NCBI GenBank assembly: GCA_964399955.1
Contig: CAYNST010000003.1
Location: forward strand, 1-64,000
DNA from: CAYNST01 sp964399955
GTDB lineage: Bacteria > Pseudomonadota > Gammaproteobacteria > Pseudomonadales > Cellvibrionaceae
Reading direction: 5' to 3'
Length of the DNA: 64,000 nucleotides
Of this stretch, positions 42,449 through 51,605 are shown piece by piece; within the stretch, counting starts at the first letter, position 1; every line of letters begins with the position of its first letter. The position numbers and the translations under genes were made by a program. The notes under the pieces are model-generated. The model was not told the origin of the DNA. It saw only the letters and a program-made list of their open reading frames with translations, and made no database searches.

Positions 42449-43726
42449 TCAATTTTGGAGATCCGCCAGACGCAGGCCGCTGAACTGCCAGCGCTGGAAG
42501 GGATAAAAGAAATTGCGATAGCTGGCCCGCATCTGGTGAGCGGGAGTCACGCAAGAGCCACCCCGCAGCACAAACTGGTTGGCCATGAATTTGCCGTTGT
42601 ACTCTGCCAGCGCGCCCTGCGCGGGGTTAAAACCCGGATAGGGTGCAAACGGGCTTTGCGTCCACTCCCATACGTCACCATAGAGTTGTAGGGCGCCGTC
42701 TCCAGCACAGGGCTGCGGTTTCCAGTGGTGCGCCTCCAGGAAGTTGTGTTGCCCCGGCGCGGTCCGGTCCAGGGTCTCGGCCGCATGCTCCCACTCCTGC
42801 TCGGTGGGCAGGCGTTTGCCGGCCCAGCGGGCAAAGGCGTCGGCTTCGTAGTAGCTGACATGACACACCGGCGCGTCCGGCACAATCGGCTGCAGGCCGC
42901 CAAGGCCAAACTGGCACCACTGGCCATTGGCTTCCGCCTGCCAGTAACCCGGAGCCTGCCACGCCTCTTGCTGGCAGTGTCTCCAGCCGTCGGCCAGCCA
43001 CAGCAGCGGGTTTTGGTAGCCGCCGTCGCTCATGAACTCCAGCCATTCGCGGTTGCTGACTGGCCTGCTGGCCAGGCGGAAAGGGTCCAGCCACGTTTTA
43101 TGGCGGGGGCGCTCGCAATCGTAGGCAAAATCGGGCGGCTCGGCTTTGGCGCCAATATCAACCAACCCGCCCTCCAGTGCCAGCATGGCGGCTTCAGGCG
43201 CGCGTCTAGCCGGCGTGGCTGCAGAAACGGGTGTCTGCAGGGCCGGCAGGAGCGGATTGCAGGAAAAGAGATGCAACAGGTCCATGAGCAGCAGCTCTTG
43301 GTGCTGCATCTCATGGTGCAGGCCGATGGTGACCAGGGCGTGAACCTCGGCGGGCAGGGCGGACTGGGTGAGCATGGCCATCAGGTGCTCGTCCACATCT
43401 TGGCGATAGCGCTGCACTTCATCCAGTGGCGGGCGTGTCAGCAGGCCCCTTTGTGGCCGCGCGTGGCGTGCGCCCTGGGTTTCATAATAGGAGTTGAACA
43501 GATAAGCAAACTGAGGATTGAACTGCGCGTAGCCGGGCTGGTGCTGGCAAAGAATGAACGTCTCGAAGAACCAGGTGGTGTGTGCCAGGTGCCACTTGGC
43601 GGGGCTTGCATCCGGCATCGACTGCGCCAGCATGTCTTCTGCGCTCAACCCCTCGCACAGCGCCAGCGTTTGCGCGCGGGTGCGTTTGAATTGCTCCGCC
43701 GTAGCCGTAGAAGTCTCTGCAGGCAC
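42449..43726 (-). CDS. egtB: Ergothioneine biosynthesis sulfoxide synthase EgtB
   Basis: Non-haem iron enzyme that joins hercynine and a thiol to give a sulfoxide; 425 residues. The DinB-like N-terminal domain carries the iron ligands: His in PAKWHLAHTTWFFETF and the pair in HHEMQHQELLLMDLLH. The C-terminal formylglycine-generating-enzyme-type domain runs from about 190, with VCHVSYYEADAFARWAGKRL, GDVWEWTQSPF and FVLRGGSCVTPAHQMRASYR. It leads the operon egtB-egtD-phzF-like. No egtA, egtC or egtE is nearby, so the thiol donor and the final lyase are unknown here; the two-gene form is common in proteobacteria. Confidence 0.95.
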   Translation of the reverse strand: MPAETSTATAEQFKRTRAQTLALCEGLSAEDMLAQSMPDASPAKWHLAHTTWFFETFILCQHQPGYAQFNPQFAYLFNSYYETQGARHARPQRGLLTRPPLDEVQRYRQDVDEHLMAMLTQSALPAEVHALVTIGLHHEMQHQELLLMDLLHLFSCNPLLPALQTPVSAATPARRAPEAAMLALEGGLVDIGAKAEPPDFAYDCERPRHKTWLDPFRLASRPVSNREWLEFMSDGGYQNPLLWLADGWRHCQQEAWQAPGYWQAEANGQWCQFGLGGLQPIVPDAPVCHVSYYEADAFARWAGKRLPTEQEWEHAAETLDRTAPGQHNFLEAHHWKPQPCAGDGALQLYGDVWEWTQSPFAPYPGFNPAQGALAEYNGKFMANQFVLRGGSCVTPAHQMRASYRNFFYPFQRWQFSGLRLADLQN

Positions 43727-43856
43727 TGCGCCGTCCCTTCAGTAGTCGTGAGTGATGCGCCAAATCGCAGCCGGTTAGCGTCCGGGCGAGGGCGTGGTCA
43801 ACGGATTCAACTATACGAGGGCTGAGCGCTTTTGGCCTTCAGTTGTGGCCCGTCCG

Positions 43857-43875
43857 GCGGCGCGAGAAGCGCCGC
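43857..43875. other. GC hairpin between manA and egtB
   Basis: GCGGCGC (43857-43863) pairs with GCGCCGC (43869-43875) around GAGAA. It lies 37 bases beyond the manA stop on the minus strand and may end that transcript; no T-run is present. Confidence 0.4.
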
Positions 43876-43911
43876 GGGTGCCGGGCTTGAGTGTGGCGGC
43901 TGTGCCACGCC

Positions 43912-45078
43912 TCAGCCAGGCTTGTTGCGCGCCCTAAAGCAGACAGTCTCTGCCGTGGCCATGTTCAGCCGCAGCCGGCTGCCCGGTAATATCAGTATTG
44001 CCTGCCCCTGGTGCAGGGCCAAGGTGTCGCCCTGCTGGTCGCTCAGTTGGCCATGCCCGTGGTAACAGAAGAGCAGCTCTACCGACTCGGCCGGCCAGGC
44101 GGTCTCCGCGCCGCGCTCGGCGTGTAGTTCAAACAACTCGAAGGCCTCAAAGGGTGTGGTGAACACCTTGTGCCCATTGCTCTCAAGTTCGGGCGCAATC
44201 ACGTATTCTGTGGGGTCCGAGGGTTGAAAGTTGCAAATGGCCATCAGCTCCGGCACATCGATGTGTTTGGGGGTGAGCCCGGCTCGCAGGACGTTGTCGG
44301 AGCTTGCCATCACTTCTATATTCTGGCCCTCCAGGTAGGCATGCGGCAGATTTGGCGGCTGGTAGATGGCCTCTCCCGGCTCCAATTGCACCAGGTTGAA
44401 GAAAAACAGTGTCAGCAGGCCGTTCTGAGTATGGGGGTTGGACTGCAGCCAGCGGCGTATCCAAAACTCGATGTGCAGCCGGTCGTCGCCATGTTCTGCT
44501 TGCGCCAGGTCGGCAGCCAGGTCCTGATGCATCTGTTGCACCTGGGCGTCTTCAAGGTCCAGGGCAAACCGAAAGGCGCAGTCCAGGCCCTGCTGTTCCA
44601 GACGAGTCAGCAAAGGGTCCAAATAGGGTTTGGCTCTTAATGCGGCGGTGATAGCGTCCAGGCTCCGAAATCCATGCAACAGCCAGAAGCGGCTGAGGGC
44701 CACCATCAGCTCGGGTTTGTCACTGGTGTCTTTGTAGTTTCGATGTTTGGCATCCAGAGAGATGCCGGCCTGGTTTTCGCGTTCAAACCCCGCCTGCGCC
44801 TGCGCTTTGCTCGGGTGGACCTGAATGGACAGCATGTCCCTCACGTCCAGCACCTTGAACAAAAAGTTGAGCTGCAGGCGGTGTGCCTGCAGCAGCTCGG
44901 CAATTGGCATTGGGTCACCGGTCACAACCGTTGACGGCGCCGCCGGGTGTGCTCCCAGCCAGTATTCCGCAGCGGGACTAGCTGGGTCTGCGGTTTGTGC
45001 CAGCAGGTGCGGGATGAAGTTGAACCCCCCCCACTGGTAGTTTTGAATTTTTCCTTGCAGTGCAAAAAAGTTGGGCAT
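43912..45078 (-). CDS. manA: Mannose-6-phosphate isomerase, class I
   Basis: Interconverts mannose-6-phosphate and fructose-6-phosphate; 388 residues, zinc-dependent cupin. It shows FALQGKIQNYQWGG and AEYWLGAHPAAPS at the N terminus, the metal site LSIQVHPSKAQAQAGFERE, YQPPNLPHAYLEGQNIEVMA and the active-site LRAGLTPKHIDV. The ATG at 45078 gives the usual N terminus; a frame start at 45105 adds nine residues. It follows otsA by 39 bases and may be co-transcribed with the trehalose genes; it could also feed GDP-mannose for exopolysaccharide. Confidence 0.95.
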   Translation of the reverse strand: MPNFFALQGKIQNYQWGGFNFIPHLLAQTADPASPAAEYWLGAHPAAPSTVVTGDPMPIAELLQAHRLQLNFLFKVLDVRDMLSIQVHPSKAQAQAGFERENQAGISLDAKHRNYKDTSDKPELMVALSRFWLLHGFRSLDAITAALRAKPYLDPLLTRLEQQGLDCAFRFALDLEDAQVQQMHQDLAADLAQAEHGDDRLHIEFWIRRWLQSNPHTQNGLLTLFFFNLVQLEPGEAIYQPPNLPHAYLEGQNIEVMASSDNVLRAGLTPKHIDVPELMAICNFQPSDPTEYVIAPELESNGHKVFTTPFEAFELFELHAERGAETAWPAESVELLFCYHGHGQLSDQQGDTLALHQGQAILILPGSRLRLNMATAETVCFRARNKPG

Positions 45079-45117
45079 TAACAGGTCCAGAAATCTAAGG
45101 GTCAAGCAAATGGGATG

Positions 45118-46533
45118 TCAGCAACCCACCACTTCGGATTTCACGCCGCTTGGGCGAAAGCGTGTGATGCTCTTGAGGTCGGCCATAAAATGCCGGTGCC
45201 AGGCGTGAATGTTATTGCGCTTCAGCACTTCCATCATTTTATGCCAGCGGTCGAGGCGTTCGTCCAGGGGCATATGTACGGCCTTGGCCAGATGGTTGGC
45301 GACGGAGTCGATATTATACGGGTTAACGATAACGGCGGCATCCAGTTCGGCAGACGCACCGGCCATTTTTGACAGGACCAGTACCCCGGGGTCTTCCGGG
45401 TCTTGCGCCACAACATATTCCTTGGCCACCAGATTCATGCCGTCGCGCAGGGGCGTTACAAAGCCTACCCGTGCCTGATTGTACATAGCCAGGATGGTAT
45501 TGCGCCGGAAGCCGCGGTTCAAGTAGCGCAGCGGCATCCAGTCGAAATCGGCGTAGGTGCCGTTGATGTGACCGGCGGTGCGCTCTATTTTCTCGGCGAA
45601 GTCACCATAGGCCTGCACGTCCCCGCGTGAAACCGGTGTAATCTGCAGGTACACCAGCTTGCGGTGAAGATCCTGGCGGTCCTGCAACAGTTTTTCGTAG
45701 GCCATAAAGCGGTGCTCTATGCCCTTGCTGTAATCCAGCCGGTCGACCCCGATAATCAAGCTGCGATCACCCAGGCTGCCCTGCAAACGGGCAAAGTCCT
45801 GCGTGGCCTTGCCTTTGTTTACCAGTTCGGGAATGGTGTCGGTCTCGATGCCGATGGGGTAGACGTTGGCAACCGTGCTCAGTTCGCCAAAGCTCATATG
45901 GCCGTTTTCGCCCAACTCCCCGTGCAGGCTGTAGAGTACGCTTTCCCTGAACGAGCGGTAGTCGGTCTCGGTTTGGAAGCCCACCAGGTCGTAGTGCATC
46001 ATCTCTATGAGTATTTCCCGGTGCTCGGGTACAGCCCGCAACAGATCAAGCGGCGGGAAAGGGGTGTGCAGGAAGAAGCCGATGGGGCAGCGTACACCCA
46101 GCTTGCGCAGTTCCTTGCCAAGCGGTACAAGGTGATAGTCGTGCACCCAGATGATGTCGTCTTCTTTCAGCAAGGGTACCAGGTGCCGGGCGAACTTTTC
46201 ATTGACCGACTGATAGCCATTGAAATCTTCCTGCTGATATTTCATCAGCTCTGGCCGCTGGTGAAACAAGGGCCAGAGCACGCTGTTGGCAAAGCCCTTG
46301 TAGTAGTGAGTGTATTCGTTTTTCTTCAGACACACCGTTGCGTATTCGATCTTGCCGCGCGTTTCAATTTCCAGGCCGTCATCGCTGGGGTTGCCCACCT
46401 TGCCGTTCCAGCCAAACCAGAGGCCACCGGTTTCAGCCATGGCCGCCATCACCCCAACAGCCAGGCCTCCCTCAGAACCCTTACCTGCGTCGGGCTTTGC
46501 CACCCGATTGGATACCACGATCAAGCGACTCAA
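45118..46533 (-). CDS. otsA: Alpha,alpha-trehalose-phosphate synthase (UDP-forming)
   Basis: GT20 enzyme making trehalose-6-phosphate from UDP-glucose and glucose-6-phosphate; 471 residues. Motifs are SRLIVVSNRVAKP at the N terminus, GGLAVGVMAAM (UDP loop), WVHDYHLVPLGKELR, GFFLHTPFPP, GVDRLDYSKGIEHRFMAYE and LRDGMNLVAKEYVVAQ. The likely start is TTG at 46533, overlapping the GH15 stop by four bases (TTGA), which gives the normal N terminus and shows translational coupling. It follows otsB and the GH15 gene in one operon. Confidence 0.95.
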   Translation of the reverse strand: MSRLIVVSNRVAKPDAGKGSEGGLAVGVMAAMAETGGLWFGWNGKVGNPSDDGLEIETRGKIEYATVCLKKNEYTHYYKGFANSVLWPLFHQRPELMKYQQEDFNGYQSVNEKFARHLVPLLKEDDIIWVHDYHLVPLGKELRKLGVRCPIGFFLHTPFPPLDLLRAVPEHREILIEMMHYDLVGFQTETDYRSFRESVLYSLHGELGENGHMSFGELSTVANVYPIGIETDTIPELVNKGKATQDFARLQGSLGDRSLIIGVDRLDYSKGIEHRFMAYEKLLQDRQDLHRKLVYLQITPVSRGDVQAYGDFAEKIERTAGHINGTYADFDWMPLRYLNRGFRRNTILAMYNQARVGFVTPLRDGMNLVAKEYVVAQDPEDPGVLVLSKMAGASAELDAAVIVNPYNIDSVANHLAKAVHMPLDERLDRWHKMMEVLKRNNIHAWHRHFMADLKSITRFRPSGVKSEVVGC

Positions 46534-48326
46534 AATTCTGCCTCCCAGGGTTTGCTCAGCACGCGGGCGCTGTTGATGATGCCCACCATGCTGTATGTTT
46601 GTGGAAAATTCCCCCACAATTCGCCGGTGTCCGGGTCCAGGTCCTCGGACATCAGGCCCAGCAAATTGCGACGGCTCAACAGGTCATCAAACAGGGCCCG
46701 TGCTTCGTCCTGGCGCCCAACCGCCGCCAGTGCGTCGATGTACCAAAAAGAGCAAATGGTGAAGGCGTTTTCCGGCGCGCCAAAATCATCATCTGTTACG
46801 TAGCGGAAAAGGTATTTGCTGCCTGCGGGCTTGAGGTGCTTCTCCACTGCGGCAAGGGTCCCCAGAAAGCGCGGGCTTTCCGGCGCCACAAAGCCCAGTT
46901 CAAACGCCAGCAGCAAGCTGGCATCCAGCGAGTCGCCACCCCAGGCGGCGGTGTAGCTATTGAGCTTGGTATTGAAGGCGTGCTGCTCTATGGCTGCGTG
47001 CATGGCGGCAGCCTTTGCCTGCCAGTGGGCCTGCCGATCAGTAAAGCCCAGCTTGCCGGCAATCAGCGCCAGGCGGTCCGCCGCAGCCCAGCACATCATG
47101 CTGGAAAAGGTATGCACCTGTTGACTGCCGCGCAGCTCCCACAACCCGGCGTCCGGCTGGTCATAACAGCTCGCTGCCAAATTGCCGAGCTTTTCCAGCA
47201 GAGTGAAGAGCGCTTTGTCGCCCCGACGAAAGATTCGTTCGTCGAAGAACATCTGCGTGACAGACAGAATCAGCGCGCCGTACACATCGTGCTGAACCTG
47301 CTCCGCTGCCTGATTGCCAACACGCACCGGACCCATGCCGCGGTAGCCCGGCAAGCCTGCGATCACCCGTTCCGGCATGGCTGCGGTGCCGTTGATACAG
47401 TAGACCGGCTGCAGGTGCGAGCCATCCATGGTGGCCACCAGGTTTACCATGTACTGCAGGTACTGCTCCATGGTGCGGGTTGCGCCCAGACGATTCAAAG
47501 CGTGGACAGTAAAATAGCTGTCGCGCAGCCAGCAGAAGCGATAATCCCAATTGCGGGCACTGTCGGGCGCTTCCGGAACCGAGGTGGTCATGGCCGCAAC
47601 AATGGCACCGGTATCTTCATACGCGCTCATCTTCAGGGTAATGGCCGCTCGAATGACTTCTTTTTGCCATTCGAAGGGAATGGCCAAATAGCGGCACCAC
47701 TGGGTCCAGTAGTTGTCGGTGGCGGCCAGGAAGCGTTCGGCAAACTGTACTATCGGCTCCTTTAATGGCTCGTCGGCACCCCAGATCAAATACTTTTTCC
47801 CCCCCAGCACAAAAAAGGTTTCATCCATGATGGCGCTGATAGGCAAATCCGTGGTCAGCCGCAGGGCGAAGCTGTTACAGTCAAAGCGAATGTGATTACT
47901 GCCCTGGATGCGCGCCTGGCAAGGCTCGCCATCGCAGCCGGCCGGGCGGACGCGCAGGCGCAGTCGAGGAGACCCGATGGGGGTCAGCTTGCGCACAATG
48001 GTGGTTGGGCGGTGAGTGCGGCCAAATTGCTCAAATCGCGGCGCAAAATCAATGATCTCTAAACCGTTGCCGTCCTCGTCAAATAAGCGCGTGCGCAAAA
48101 TAGCGGTATTGTGCAGGTAGGCTTGCTCGCTGTGGCTAAAGCTCATTAGGTCGATGGCGAAGGTGCCGGTGACCAACTCCGGTGGCTCATTTTTCAGAAG
48201 CGAGCAAAACACCGGTTCACCGTCGAAGCGCGGGAAGCAGGACCAGACAATCTCCGCTTTCTGGTCGATCAGCGCGCCAATAGAACAGTTGCCAATTAAT
48301 CCCAGTTCCAAGTTTCTCTGTGTCAC
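46530..48326 (-). CDS. Glycoside hydrolase family 15 (glucoamylase/trehalase-like)
   Basis: 598-residue GH15 enzyme. The N-terminal beta-sandwich starts LELGLIGNCSIGALI, and the alpha-barrel has SARNWDYRFCWLRDSYFT. The general acid is the Glu of GLWELRGSQQVHTFS and the base is in LMSEDLDPDTGELWGNFPQ. There is no signal peptide, so it acts in the cytosol. GH15 members include glucoamylases and trehalases; sitting between otsB and otsA, with overlap to the latter, trehalose or a related glucoside is a likely substrate. The start is GTG at 48326 with AGGAG five bases before; GTG at 48332 is an alternative. Confidence 0.92.
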   Translation of the reverse strand: MTQRNLELGLIGNCSIGALIDQKAEIVWSCFPRFDGEPVFCSLLKNEPPELVTGTFAIDLMSFSHSEQAYLHNTAILRTRLFDEDGNGLEIIDFAPRFEQFGRTHRPTTIVRKLTPIGSPRLRLRVRPAGCDGEPCQARIQGSNHIRFDCNSFALRLTTDLPISAIMDETFFVLGGKKYLIWGADEPLKEPIVQFAERFLAATDNYWTQWCRYLAIPFEWQKEVIRAAITLKMSAYEDTGAIVAAMTTSVPEAPDSARNWDYRFCWLRDSYFTVHALNRLGATRTMEQYLQYMVNLVATMDGSHLQPVYCINGTAAMPERVIAGLPGYRGMGPVRVGNQAAEQVQHDVYGALILSVTQMFFDERIFRRGDKALFTLLEKLGNLAASCYDQPDAGLWELRGSQQVHTFSSMMCWAAADRLALIAGKLGFTDRQAHWQAKAAAMHAAIEQHAFNTKLNSYTAAWGGDSLDASLLLAFELGFVAPESPRFLGTLAAVEKHLKPAGSKYLFRYVTDDDFGAPENAFTICSFWYIDALAAVGRQDEARALFDDLLSRRNLLGLMSEDLDPDTGELWGNFPQTYSMVGIINSARVLSKPWEAEF

Positions 48327-48346
48327 GGCCACTCCTGTTGTTGCGG

Positions 48347-49078
48347 TCACGGGGTGTTGCTGCATTTTTGCAAATATTCCAGTACTGCCTCGCAATCGGG
48401 CAACCGGTAGCGTGCAGCGGAGTTGCCCTCGCCAACTTTGATGCTGATACCCCCCTGGCTGTTCACCCACGCAAAGCCGTCTTCGTCGGTGGTGTCATCG
48501 CCTAAAAAAACCGGCGTTCGGCCCAAAAAAGGAGCCATCTGCATGAACCGTGCAATGGCCAGGCCCTTGTTGACCGCCAGCGGCTTTATTTCTCGTACGC
48601 ACTTGCCCTTGATGAGCTTCACGGCGGGTTTGTCCTGCAGTAATGGCTGCAGGAAATCGTCAATGCTGGCCTCCAACTGCGGTGCGGCGCGAAAGTGCAA
48701 CGCCAGGGAGAACCGCTTATCTTCCAGCAGCAGCTCGTGTTGCTGGGCAAAATCATGGATTTGCGGGCGCAGATCGGCAAACAGTTGGTCTGTGTTGTCT
48801 ATCTCTTGGCGGGTATTGTTTCTCGGCACCTGCCATTCGGCACCGTGGGAGCCTGCCGCCGCAAAGCCTGAAATATCAAACAGGGATTGCAGGTTGGCCA
48901 GTCCGCGACCGGTGATCAAGGCGAAGGCGCCCTGGAGCTGGTCGTTGAGCCTGGCTGCCAAAGCCCCTAGATGGGCGGGCACCTGAATGCCGTCCGGCGT
49001 CTGTGCAATGGCCACCAAAGTGCCATCAAAGTCGGTGAAAAGGGCGGTGCTCGCGTGCGGTAGAAGAGGAATAGTCAT
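48347..49078 (-). CDS. otsB: Trehalose-6-phosphate phosphatase
   Basis: HAD-superfamily phosphatase that yields trehalose; 243 residues. The nucleophile is in ALFTDFDGTLVAI (residues 13-25), with ALITGRGLANLQ (motif II) and the acidic motif FLGDDTTDEDGFAWVN near the C terminus; substrate-cap residues lie in AAAGSHGAEWQV. First gene of the otsB-GH15-otsA operon, ending 20 bases before the GH15 start. Osmotic or stationary-phase control is expected from the family, but I see no specific site upstream. Confidence 0.96.
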   Translation of the reverse strand: MTIPLLPHASTALFTDFDGTLVAIAQTPDGIQVPAHLGALAARLNDQLQGAFALITGRGLANLQSLFDISGFAAAGSHGAEWQVPRNNTRQEIDNTDQLFADLRPQIHDFAQQHELLLEDKRFSLALHFRAAPQLEASIDDFLQPLLQDKPAVKLIKGKCVREIKPLAVNKGLAIARFMQMAPFLGRTPVFLGDDTTDEDGFAWVNSQGGISIKVGEGNSAARYRLPDCEAVLEYLQKCSNTP

Positions 49079-49429
49079 GTAGTCGTTGCAACTGTGTTCA
49101 AGTTAGCGAAAGACAGCCGGGCTGTCTAGGAATGGCTGACAGCCCTTCAGCGCTCGGAAAGGCGGGCCGCTGAAGAGGATCGGCGTCGATGGTCCGGGGG
49201 TTGTTGAATGGCAATGATAGCAGAGTGACGAGGTCGGATCGCCACTTGGGGCGTCCGGCAGGACAGGCGCGCGCCCGGCTGATCAGTCTGCTGATAGTCT
49301 CTCCGATCTTACGTGGGCACAGCGGCAGTTGGATCGCCCCAGGCGCATCGGCAGGCCCGGGGTTGAGAATGGCCTGCCCGGGCTGGAGTGATGGTCGCGG
49401 GCGCAGCGGCCAGCGTTCATGACTGGAAC
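49079..49429. other. 351-base intergenic region between otsB and the MazG-like gene
   Basis: No supported gene. It has a short perfect dyad AGACAGC-CGG-GCTGTCT (49111-49127) in the otsB leader and an 8-bp inverted repeat GGCAGGCC/GGCCTGCC (49350-49378) downstream of the MazG-like gene that may act as its transcription end. Confidence 0.5.
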
Positions 49430-49777
49430 TCAATAATCAGAATATTTTTTGGCACTGCCACGAACGGTGTCGGCGGGGTATTTCAGCTCATTCAGCCGCG
49501 TTTTGCGAGCCAGGGCCGCAGGCAGGTCAACTGCCAGGCGGTCGGCAAGCAGCAACAAATACAGTTGCACATCCGCAATCTCATCCGCAACGGCCTGCAG
49601 TGAATCCGCAGGCAAGGTGGCGGATTGCGCTTCTGTCAACCACTGGAAGTGCTCCAGCAACTCACCCGCCTCAACGTTGAGTGCCATGGCCAGGTTCTTG
49701 GGCGAGTGGAATTTTTGCCAGTCTCGCTCAGTTGCAAACCGGCGCAGGTATTCGGTTGCCTCGGCGAAGGTGTCCAT
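49430..49777 (-). CDS. MazG-like nucleotide pyrophosphohydrolase
   Basis: 115-residue all-alpha NTP pyrophosphohydrolase of the MazG/RS21-C6 type. The metal-binding acids are seen in LNVEAGELLEHFQWL (E-x2-E) and ADEIADVQLYLLLLAD (E-x2-D), which bind magnesium and remove pyrophosphate from abnormal or damaged (d)NTPs. The ATG at 49777 fits the family; a longer frame start at 49813 overlaps the upstream gene. It lies five bases after the lipoprotein gene, suggesting one transcript. Confidence 0.9.
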   Translation of the reverse strand: MDTFAEATEYLRRFATERDWQKFHSPKNLAMALNVEAGELLEHFQWLTEAQSATLPADSLQAVADEIADVQLYLLLLADRLAVDLPAALARKTRLNELKYPADTVRGSAKKYSDY

Positions 49778-49782
49778 GCCCG

Positions 49783-50229
49783 TCAGCGTTTTTTGGCTGG
49801 CAGGGGCTGGCACTCGTCATCGTCGTAATCGCCGTAGGACCCAAAAGCGATGGCAATGTCGGTGTGCTGCTGGGCGAGGTTCATGACTTCGGCAGACGCT
49901 GCGGTGCTCAGGCACTTGTGCGCGGCAAGGGTGATCATGGGCTTGGGGTAGGCGGCCAAAAGACGGCCCAGTGCGGCCACATCGGCCACCGGGGTGCCAT
50001 TGACGCGAATCATTTGCGGAGAAACGCTGATATTGAACAGGTCTTTTTCAATTATCTGCGGCCGTGCGTCGGGCTGGTTTTCTGCAACCTGGGCCTGCAG
50101 CTGGATTTTCTGAGGGGTGGGCTGTGCCACCTCTGCAGATTGCTCCCGCGTTGTGCCGCTGCTGGCACAGGCCGCCAGCCCCTGCACCAACAGCGCGGTG
50201 AAACACCATCTAACCCAATTTGCTTGCAC
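49783..50229 (-). CDS. Predicted lipoprotein with an ExbD/TolR-like domain
   Basis: 148-residue lipoprotein. The N-terminal signal ends in the lipobox LAAC (about residues 18-21). After a flexible linker, the segment ISVSPQMIRVNGTPV, VAALGRLLAAYPKPMITLAA and then MNLAQQHTDIAIAFGSYG resembles the periplasmic domain of ExbD/TolR, though the family link is tentative. The end is acidic then basic (YDDDECQPLPAKKR). I placed the start at GTG 50229 because GGAGG lies eight bases upstream; TTG at 50247 is possible. It is co-oriented with the MazG-like gene and purD. Confidence 0.65.
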   Translation of the reverse strand: MQANWVRWCFTALLVQGLAACASSGTTREQSAEVAQPTPQKIQLQAQVAENQPDARPQIIEKDLFNISVSPQMIRVNGTPVADVAALGRLLAAYPKPMITLAAHKCLSTAASAEVMNLAQQHTDIAIAFGSYGDYDDDECQPLPAKKR

Positions 50230-50306
50230 AGCCACGCCCTCCGGCAAAAAAACCTATCTTACACCCATTGCTGAGTGCAACCAACAGGGGGAGCGCCGGT
50301 GAGCGC

Positions 50307-51593
50307 TCAGCGGGTTTCGCGGTCAATGGCACGATAGGCTATGTCTTTGCGCATGGTCATATCCTCCCAGCTGATTTCTTGCGCCAGGCGATACGCTTGT
50401 TGCTGGGCCTGCGTGACACTGTCGCCGAGGGCGGTAACGCACAGTACGCGGCCCCCGTTGGTAACCACCTGCCCATCCTGCATTGCGGTACCGGCATGGA
50501 AGACCTTGCCGGCCATTGCCGCCGCCGCTTCCAGGCCCGTGATGGGACGACCCTTGGCGTAACCATCAGGATAGCCGCCCGCCGCCAATACCACGCCCAC
50601 CGAGGGGCGCGGGTCCCACTCTATCTGGCATTGATCAAGCCGCTGATCCAGCGCGGCCTGGCAGATTTCTACCAGATCCGAGCGCATGCGCAACATGATG
50701 GGTTGGGTTTCCGGGTCGCCGAAGCGGCAGTTGTATTCAATTACCCTGGGGGTGCCGTCTTCGGCAATCATCAAACCGGCGTAAAGAAAGCCGGTGTAGG
50801 CGTTGCCCTCGGCCGCCATTCCCTCAACCGTGGGGCGAATGACTTCATCCATGATGCGCTGGTGAATCTCCGGGGTTACCACCGGTGCGGGCGAGTAGGC
50901 ACCCATGCCGCCCGTGTTGGGGCCGGTGTCGCCGTCACCCACCCGCTTGTGGTCCTGGCTTGTGGCCATAGGCAGTATGTGGTGACCGTCTACCACCACA
51001 ATGAAACTGGCCTCCTCGCCGGTGAGGAACTCCTCAATGACTACCCTGCAGCCGGCTTCGCCAAAGGCGTTGCCCGATAACATGTCCCTGACGGCTGCTT
51101 CGGCCTGCGCCAGGGTCTCCGCAACTATCACGCCCTTGCCCGCCGCCAGGCCGTCGGCTTTGACGACAATGGGGGCGCCCACCTGCCGCAGGTAGGCAAG
51201 GGCCGGTTCAACCTCGGTAAAGCAGGCGTAGGCCGCAGTGGGAATGTTGTTGCGCTGCAGAAAATCCTTGGTGAACGCCTTGGAACCTTCCAGTTGCGCC
51301 GCCCCCTGACTGGGGCCGAAGCACGCCAGCCCGCGGGCCTTGAAAAAGTCCACTATACCGGCCACCAAAGGTACTTCCGGGCCAACAATGGTCAGAGCCA
51401 CTTGGTGACTGTCGGCAAAATCCGCCAGTGCGGCAAAGTCCAGCACATCAATGGCTACGTTTTGCAGTTTTGGCTCCAGCGCAGTGCCGGCATTGCCCGG
51501 CGCCACATACACGGTGGCCACCTGTGAATTCTGAGCGGCTTTCCAGGCAAGGGCGTGCTCGCGGCCGCCGCTGCCAATCATTAGTATGTTCAA
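50307..51593 (-). CDS. purD: Phosphoribosylamine-glycine ligase
   Basis: ATP-grasp enzyme (GAR synthetase) of purine synthesis; 428 residues, usual length. Motifs are MNILMIGSGGREHALAWK, VGPEVPLVAGIVDFF, GPSQGAAQLEGSKAFTKDF, VVKADGLAAGKGVIVAE and the catalytic region EYNCRFGDPETQPIM. It follows purH by 12 bases, the standard purHD operon. Confidence 0.97.
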   Translation of the reverse strand: MNILMIGSGGREHALAWKAAQNSQVATVYVAPGNAGTALEPKLQNVAIDVLDFAALADFADSHQVALTIVGPEVPLVAGIVDFFKARGLACFGPSQGAAQLEGSKAFTKDFLQRNNIPTAAYACFTEVEPALAYLRQVGAPIVVKADGLAAGKGVIVAETLAQAEAAVRDMLSGNAFGEAGCRVVIEEFLTGEEASFIVVVDGHHILPMATSQDHKRVGDGDTGPNTGGMGAYSPAPVVTPEIHQRIMDEVIRPTVEGMAAEGNAYTGFLYAGLMIAEDGTPRVIEYNCRFGDPETQPIMLRMRSDLVEICQAALDQRLDQCQIEWDPRPSVGVVLAAGGYPDGYAKGRPITGLEAAAAMAGKVFHAGTAMQDGQVVTNGGRVLCVTALGDSVTQAQQQAYRLAQEISWEDMTMRKDIAYRAIDRETR

Positions 51594-51605
51594 GCGGGGG
51601 CTCCT

